Below are positions 57,901-64,000 of a stretch of 64,000 nt of DNA, one piece after another. Positions within the stretch are counted from its first letter, which is position 1. The number at the start of each line of letters is the position of its first letter. The position numbers were made by a program, and so were the translations under genes. The DNA comes from Gnetum montanum (lineage: Eukaryota > Streptophyta > Gnetopsida > Gnetales > Gnetaceae). The notes beneath the pieces were generated by a model that saw nothing but the letters and a program-made list of their open reading frames with translations, was not told the origin of the DNA and searched no databases. The stretch lies in NCBI GenBank assembly GCA_015680685.1, contig MNCI01017751.1, forward strand, positions 37,741-101,740, given 5' to 3'.

Positions 57901-59460
57901 GGGAAGAAATAGGAACTAGTTGCCAACCTACCACAAAGGAGGAGCAACGACACAAGAAAATAGAGGAAAGAGCATCCATGGAAGCTCTAGATGTTATGGA
58001 TTCAATGTTTGATGATTTTCCTCTAGAAGATAACCCTTCAATGGATGTACCTCATGATTTTTTTGGTAAACTCCAATGTTTACATTTTTGTTTTAAGTTT
58101 TGCATACTTTTTTTGTAAAGTGTATTTGATAGTTATGGTCATTGTCATGCATGAGCCTCCTCCTAAAGAATCTACATCTACGTTCTATCCCACATCTTGG
58201 GTGAAGGTCCTAAACAAGATCAAGTTCATGCCGGGAATGATAGATGACAAGATTGACAAATTGCAACAAATAGCTCCTGAAGTTGGTAAGTTCATTGTTT
58301 TTGCTTTACATTGTTTTAATTTTTAATTTTTATGCATTTTTATGTTTTAAGTATACATGGTTTAAAGGGTTTTTAAAGTGTTTTGAATGTTTTTATTATA
58401 ATTTTATTTATTATTTTTTTATTTTTATTTTATGTTTTTTGGCTATGACAGAGTGCAAAGTTAAATTGGATTTTACATGTGACATGGAATTTGATGATCT
58501 CCCTAAGCTACCACATAAAGTGGAAAATGTTCCAAAAAGTTTATATGAAGAAGCTAACAAGTGTGTTGCATCATGTGCTAAGACAACTTGGGAGCCCCAT
58601 TGCTCCAATGATTTTATATGGGAGAGGGTTGTGACCTTGGAAAAGGAGAACAAGTAGCAAATAGCTAAGATTAGGAGCCTTAGAGATTGAAAAGAGTTTA
58701 TAGAGGTTATGTCCAACATTTTCACACTATTTTTACACTAAGGTAATCAAGTGGTCTTACTATTGGAATGTCATCCAAGTAAGGTTGGTCTAGTTAGGAG
58801 CAATGTTAAGAAAGACATGTAGATGGAGTTGCTAGTACATAAGTCTATGGAATGGAGAGATTATTACCCTTGGGTATTGAAATGGGGAAAGAAAAAAAAG
58901 GTACACAAGTGGCAATACAAGGTAGAAAAGGAGAGTTATCTAAAGTTATGTCATGAGGAGGTCATGGAATGATAGAAACATAAGCTATTTGTGCAGGGAA
59001 TAGGCATAGAGAACATCTTTAGTATGTTTGTGAATTCAATGGTGGCCATTGATTCTTCCACTCCTCAGATCACTACTATGTCTAGAGAAACTACCATGGT
59101 TGATCTTTCCCATGCTACACCTAAGTGGATATGTATAGAAAGAAGAAAGATATTGGCAGGAGTGGATTTAGGAGAAATTAACTAGGCTAATATGAGTAAA
59201 GAGCAAATTCTTCATAGGTTAGAAATTGGCCTATAAAATTTTTCTCCTAAAGACATTACTCTTGAATCCCCTAAGGTTGGTGAAAAATATGTTTTAAGTT
59301 CTATGTTATAATTATTTTTTTATTATTTTATGATTATATTTCCTGGTTATTATGGTTACTAATCATTTGTGTATTTCATTGTTCACAGGCTTCAGGGGAT
59401 GATGATGGTGACATTGGTGATGACATTGATTATGATCCCCCTCCTCATCCTATGGCTTAG
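57901..59460 (+). pseudogene. Unrecognised multi-exon relic
   Basis: Four exon-like blocks with canonical borders. 57901-~58065 follows 'tttgttatag' ('EERASMEALDVMDSMFDDFP'). 58141-58287 follows 'tttgatag', ends at 'gtaag' and contains 'YPTSWVKVLNKIKFMPGMID' and 'KLQQIAPEVG'. 58453-59277 follows 'ctatgacag' and contains 'FTCDMEFDDLPKLPHKVENV' and 'WEPHCSNDFIWERVVTLEKE', with about seven stops later. 59390-59460 follows 'tgttcacag' ('GDDDGDIGDDIDYDPPPHP', then a stop). The acidic tail suggests a true C-terminus. Same strand and spacing as the preceding blocks suggest one gene or element. Family unknown. Confidence 0.45.
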
Positions 59461-60119
59461 GCTTGGTTACTATTGGACATGTTATGTTTTTGTTGTTTTT
59501 GTTATGTTGTTATCTTTTTGGTTTTATTTAGGATACCATAGGCTTAAAGACTATGTATTATTATTATTTTTATTATCATGTGTTGCATAGTGCAACTATG
59601 GCTATTAGACATGGATATTCTATTATAACTTTTAGTTATCTTTTTTATTTTGTTTTATATTCTTCACATGAAAGGCTACAAGTTAGAATAGTAAGGTCAC
59701 GAAATAAAATCTTGCAATAAAACAAATAGTATAAAAGTATAAAACAAAGCATAACTTTTAAGTAAAAACTAAAAGTAAAGTGATGAATCAAATAGGATGT
59801 AACCAATATAATAGAAGGATAAAGAAGACCAAAAATTTGCTAGTATTAGACCTTGGAAGATCACCAATTTTAGGCCTTGGCAAGCCATTTTTTATTTAGT
59901 TTTCATGTTTTCTATTTTTTATGTTGTTTTATAGTTTTATATAAACATAAATGAAAGTAGGCATGAATCATAATGTAATACAAAAATGTACATTGAGGCT
60001 ACATAGTAAATTAGTAAATACGATGAAACAAGATAAACACTTATAAGGTAAAAATGAAAATATAAAAACAAAAGTTGAGAACAAGGCTATGAATAAAAAA
60101 GCTACATCACATTGTGCAA
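59461..60119. other. AT-rich stretch at the right border of the insert
   Basis: No gene seen. A small repeat 'ttagaccttggaagatcacc' / 'ttaggccttggcaagccatt' lies near 59848-59892. The border with Tat protease/linker sequence lies somewhere between here and 60240; I could not find a target-site duplication. Confidence 0.4.
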
Positions 60120-60800
60120 AGTTAAGAAACCAGGTGATGTATTTAACTTTGCAACTATTTTCTAATCTTCAAGAGATTAGGAATGTGTAAGGCCTTTGTT
60201 GCATGATTTTGTACTTCCTGTTCCCCTCACTTAGAACTTTAAATGGGAGTTATTCCCATGATTTGTTAATGGCCTCATTGTGTTTGGTCTTGGCTTGGTT
60301 GTCATCATTTCGATTTGTGACTTTGTTTTTGGTTGTAGGAGCTTCTTCTTGAAACTCGATCTTAGATCCTTCCTCCACATTAATTTTATTGACGAACAAG
60401 GAAATTCTGCCATCTCTTTGGATTATAATTTCACCTCCCTCATAAGGTAGCTGAATTTCTTAATGGATTGATAAAGAGATTGCTCATAATTTAGCTAACT
60501 AGGGCCTTCCTAGGATTTAGTTGAAGCCTTGTATCTCCTCCACACTTAGAAATCAATGAATTTATGGAATTATTTGCTAGAAACAAAGTCTAGGGATATG
60601 AATCCTTTCAGAGCTACCCACAACTCATTAAATTACTTAAGGGTAGAGGTGGAGGTATCCTAAATATGTTCTACTAAGCTTAAATGCTTCATAATGGAAA
60701 AATATATAATGTTCATTACTATCCCATCATCAACATGTACCTAGTGTACCTTGTATTAACCAATCTTGATCATTATAAAGAGAGAAGCTCTTGACACCTC
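60120..60800 (-). pseudogene. Tat-lineage protease relic
   Basis: Sense strand near 60755: 'VHVDDGIVMNIIYFSIMKHL', matching the Tat protease active-site block A-VD-GS-(L/M)N--PL-TL--L. The Asp is present while the Gly-Ser step reads Gly-Ile. Further on come 'WVALKGFISLDFVSSK' and 'GGEIIIQRDGRISLFVNK', then a Lys/Glu-rich linker. Six or more stops. It lies directly downstream of Gag. Its RT lies 9 kb away at 51070, with foreign DNA between. Confidence 0.65.
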
Positions 60801-62570
60801 ACCATGTTATGCATTAGTCTTTATCTCACTATCATGAAACATCAAGATAGTTGATCTTGTTTCTTCCTTAGGTGAATGTAGCATCATTACTACATGAATG
60901 GACTCCTCGTTGGTAAGAATATCTTCACTGATAGGAATAAAGATTAACATCTTAAATAAGGCTTCGCATTGGGTAAGGGATGTCATGACTAGGTCGTACA
61001 AGCTCAAAGAGATGTTCTTCTATTTTAGGGAGAGCTTGACTTGCTCCATGGTAGTGAGGAAACCTTTATTATTGTTGGATTGTTTCTCATGTTTTTTGGC
61101 CTTGACTTCCTTCTTGCTACCAAAAATTTTAACCTCATGTTTGAGTATTTTTTGTTTAGATCCCTTTTCTTTCTCTTATTTTTGGTTACCTTTCCTAGGT
61201 TGACTTATTGAAGAGGCTTGCGTATTTGAGTCCATGGGTACTATTGAAATGTAAATAGGCTTTATTAAAGCTACCTCTTTTCACACCTTTGATTCTTTGT
61301 TGTCCTTAGTCTTAGGCTTAGGAGCTAGTCTATTACATTATTTTGATGTAATCTTTTGTTATCCAATTGAGAAGAGGTTGATGCATTGGCTACCATGGGA
61401 GGGCATTAGTCAACTTGGGTCATAGGTTTGTTGGTACTCAAAGGAATCACTCTAATAATGAATGGTTCTCTGGGAGACATAGGTGATGATATCCTTATAA
61501 CAAAATGAGTCCTTGAACTTGATGAAGTTACAGCTCTTTCATCACAAGGAGGTACTTGAATCACAAACAATTCCTTGGCAAGTTTAGGATTGTTATTAAT
61601 ATTGAATGTAGCTATGGGATATAGGTTATTACTGGAATTTGGTAAGTCCTTATATACTTGCATGCTCTAGTTCTAGGGCCTAAGCAAGTTAGATGTGTCC
61701 AAGACTAATTCGTCATCAACTATCATTTTCTACAAATCATATTTTAAAGTTAACTAGAAATTAGTGTCATGGCCAGGAAGCTAGTGATAATGGTATAATT
61801 GGTCTAGTTTAAAGTATTTTGAAATGGAAGGGTAATCTCTTATGGCTATGGTGGGATTCTTAGCAATGTCACATAAGTGATCATGCCTCTTACAGGCATT
61901 CCTAGTCAACTATTTATACTATATACAATCACTTTTGAGTAACTGATTAAGTAAATCAAATGGTTTCATAGGCAATTTTGTGTTTTTGGACTAGTCTTTT
62001 CTTTCAAAATTTGGCCTAAGTAGGTTAGAGGTTGAAGCACTAGTTGTTGAAGATTAAGTTGTGATTGTATGAGCCTTTGGTTGTGTTTTCTTTGGCCTCT
62101 ACATTATTTTTTCGTCTTTACGCATTATGGCCATGGCTACATGGCTTTGTTTTCTTTTATCCCTATTTCTTCTTGTATGTTGATTCTTTTATGATATGTA
62201 CATTGGGTCATTGTTGGATTCTACAACAACTTCTATGTTTTTGGTTTGGGAAAAGGCTTGACTAAGTGACTGTGGGTCTAGCTAGTATAGCATAAACTTC
62301 ACAAATTATTAACTGTCCCTTTGAAGATGGCCAACATATGTGTATCAAAGATGGGCTTAGGGATCTCCTTGAGGATGAAGTTCCATGTCTATATAAACTT
62401 TTGAATAGATTCAACAAGACCCTATTTGACCTTCATAAGCTAGTCAAGTGTTGTATTGTGTTTCAAGTTACACTTAAAATGGTTAATGGACTATGAGATC
62501 AATTCATCTAGTAAGTGTTGGCACATTGGGCCATTTCATGAAGCAGGCTTAATGGGTTAAGAATTTTTGG
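60801..62570 (-). pseudogene. Tat-lineage Gag relic
   Basis: Sense strand from about 62530: 'HLLDELIS', 'SINHFKCNLKHNTTLDQLMK', 'VKQGLVESIQKFI' and 'PIFDTHMLAIFKGTVNN', the Retrotrans_gag core (L--V-Q---ESL--Y--RF, then AF--GL). Next is a basic stretch ('NIQEEIGIKENKAM'), then 'FDLLTQLLKSD' and the open frame 61663-61406. Near the protease are 'MEQVKLSLK', 'ISLSLYDLVMTSLTQCEALF' and 'MLHSPKEETRSTILMFHDS', the (I/P)SL--LL--S---R-AL block that precedes Tat proteases. Ten or more stops. No 5' LTR or primer site is visible to its right. Confidence 0.7.
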
Positions 62571-62929
62571 AGAAGTGGCTAAATTTTTAGCCTTGAGAGG
62601 AAAAGAATAAGTTAACAAAGGCATTCTTTTGATTTAAGGAAGAAATGTACAGGAGCATCATTTCTATGGTAAGCTTATGAATTTCTGAGAAATGCATTTT
62701 ACAAGGCAGCAATATATATACATAACCGGGCTTTACGAAATCAAAGTCTAGTAAGATTATGAAGGAAGTCCAATTTTCATATGTATCATTTATACATTCG
62801 GTGCAGGGAAATTAATGTAAAAATATAAGCATGTCAAAGTATCAAAAAAAAAGAGGAGAAAAACTGAAACAACTACATCTGGTAAGCAAAAATTTTCCAC
62901 ATTTAAATGACAGCTGCTGTTTCGTTGCT
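62571..62929. other. Junction stretch right of the Tat Gag
   Basis: No recognisable LTR, primer site or gene. Retroelement similarity fades by about 62600, and the base composition changes soon after. Confidence 0.4.
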
Positions 62930-63120
62930 GGAAGGCTAGAGAAACGCAAGGAAAGAAAACAGAACAAAGCCAGGTGGGCAATAAGCGTGGTAAAATCATG
63001 CGACCACGCGATGCTTATCATGGCACAGCCACCGTACCAAGGAAAACCGCTATCGCCACGGGCATGGCCAAGTCCCTGGGGGACAAAACCTCTTTGCCAT
63101 GAACGTAGAGAGATAAAAAA
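62930..63120. other. CpG-retaining island
   Basis: At least ten CpG dinucleotides occur in under 200 bp ('gcgaccacgcgatgc', 'ccgctatcgccacgggc', 'aagcgtgg', 'gaacgtag'), whereas most of the window has almost none. The sequence is not obviously a retroelement. It may be a recently arrived or unmethylated host segment, such as a promoter or first exon. Overlapping frames on both strands (62831-63175 plus; 63141-62842 and 63379-63050 minus) show no known domain. Confidence 0.5.
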
Positions 63121-63186
63121 AATTGAAACCCTCATCCACACATATTATACACAGAAAAGAGTCATGTTTTGTTGAAACCTTGGTTT

Positions 63187-63260
63187 CATTTCCAGTTTTG
63201 CAGGCTATGGCATTTCCAGTTTTGCAGGTTGTAACAGTTCTGGAGGTTGTAGCGGTTATA
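63187..63260. repeat. Short tandem repeat, 24-27-bp unit
   Basis: 'catttccagttttgcaggct' followed by 'atgg' is repeated as 'catttccagttttgcaggtt' followed by 'gtaa', then degenerates through 'cagttctggaggttgtag'. Confidence 0.8.
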
Positions 63261-64000
63261 ACTGCATGATGAAGGTTCCTATGGTTTCGCTGGATGTAGA
63301 TCCATGATACGTTTGCCCATGGCTCTAAAATCAATAACAATGGTGGTGATTTGGAAGACGATTCAAAAAAAAAACACAAGAAGCCCTAAACAAATTTGGG
63401 GCAAAACAAAAAAAATTCTAGGCAACTGAAACCCTATGTTCAGAACCATATGTTCAGCACATCATTTTTTCAAGAAAAATCCTTCTCCTCCACTCTTTAG
63501 CAATTGAACACCACACGGCAATGATGCCGAATGCAGTGGTAGAGCCTTCTTCCATGGTGGCGGTTGATAACGAATTTTGACAGGGTGGGATAACTTGGAA
63601 ATATTTGCTGGTAGTTCCAGGCCTGGCGCCTTCACATTCGGACCTCATATTTTGGATTTAAATTTTTTTCCAACCACTTTTACATGGGTTTAAGTGCAGA
63701 TAAATTATTTATATAAATTTACATAGATTAGCTACCACGAACGTCTACACCAAGGTAGATATTATACCATCACCTTGTTCATAAAATTACTAGGGCTTCA
63801 ATAGTATTCAAAAGTTAAAAATTTTAAACAAGTAAAAATGAAAAGCTATTGGAGCTATAATTTTAAACAATTATATGGAGCTATTGGGTTTATTTTCATT
63901 ATTCACAAAAGCAATATTTGCAATATTTCTCCTAACTTCCTAACTTCCTAAGTTAATACTTCCTAAATTGTTGGGCAAGTTACTTGGGAGAGAAGTTAGC
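63261..64000. other. Unassigned right end
   Basis: A 64-codon minus-strand frame (63648-63454, beginning MRSECEGARPGTTSKYFQVI) has a balanced composition and still holds CpGs. It might be a first exon of an unseen gene, but no family or splice evidence supports this. 63650-64000 is AT-rich with 'ctaacttcctaacttcctaa' at 63932; nothing else is seen. Confidence 0.35.

Noticed and set aside
62831-63379. Three overlapping ORFs of about 100 codons on both strands
   Set aside because: They compete with one another over the same CpG-rich DNA, and none shows a domain or splice-bounded structure. Kept only as a possible host segment.

Overview
The window looks like repeat-dominated chromosomal DNA from a plant with a large, heavily methylated genome. 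A gymnosperm or another giant-genome land plant is my inference; no species-level marker is visible. It is AT-rich and poor in CpG. It is packed with old, nested, mutation-ridden Ty3/gypsy LTR retrotransposons, and it holds one intron-containing host pseudogene. There are no bacterial-style operons, CRISPR arrays, rRNA genes or recognisable tRNA genes. I see no intact host protein-coding gene.

Layout. 0-8.9 kb: short degenerate repeats, an unrecognised minus-strand ORF relic (2.7-3.5 kb), an Athila-type integrase relic (6.06-6.84 kb) and a 202-bp tandem duplication (7.8-8.2 kb). 8.9-17.5 kb: a giant inverted repeat with ~3.65-kb arms and a ~90-bp centre. It lies inside a minus-strand LTR element whose 5' LTR (17.05-17.5 kb, with an assembly gap) and tRNA-iMet-type primer site lie on the right. 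17.5-23.5 kb: remnants, on the plus strand, of a PH-BEACH-WD40 gene in exon/intron form. A partial copy is fused head-to-tail to a longer second copy, and both are broken by stops.

25.3-45.7 kb: a nested block, all on the minus strand. The host is an old Athila-like element (RT thumb, RNase H and integrase at 43.9-45.7 kb, then a coiled-coil-like ORF, then a 3' LTR). Its 3' LTR was hit by a younger non-autonomous gag-protease element (25,740-32,734). That element has two LTRs, a GTAAT target-site duplication and a tRNA-Asp primer site. The coiled-coil ORF was hit by a chromovirus (34,478-41,071) with gag, protease, RT, integrase and chromodomain relics.

48-62.6 kb: a Tat-lineage element on the minus strand (integrase, second archaeal-type RNase H, RNase H, RT; then protease and gag at 60-62.6 kb). 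It is split by ~8.6 kb of foreign DNA. That insert carries three zones of degenerate tandem repeats, one of them built from recurring hairpins. It also carries plus-strand, intron-split coding relics that start with a domain resembling FCP1/NIF-type phosphatases and continue into unrecognised exons. 62.9-63.1 kb is a small CpG-retaining island of unlike composition.

Many inactivating changes are C-to-T or G-to-A transitions: Trp codons became stops, catalytic Asp became Asn, and CpGs in a primer-binding site were lost. This fits long-term cytosine-methylation decay of silenced DNA. The most unusual objects are the 7.4-kb palindrome, the phosphatase-like intron-bearing unit inserted in the Tat element, and a CCCCATGACT/CCCCACGACT motif that recurs through the Athila-related elements.
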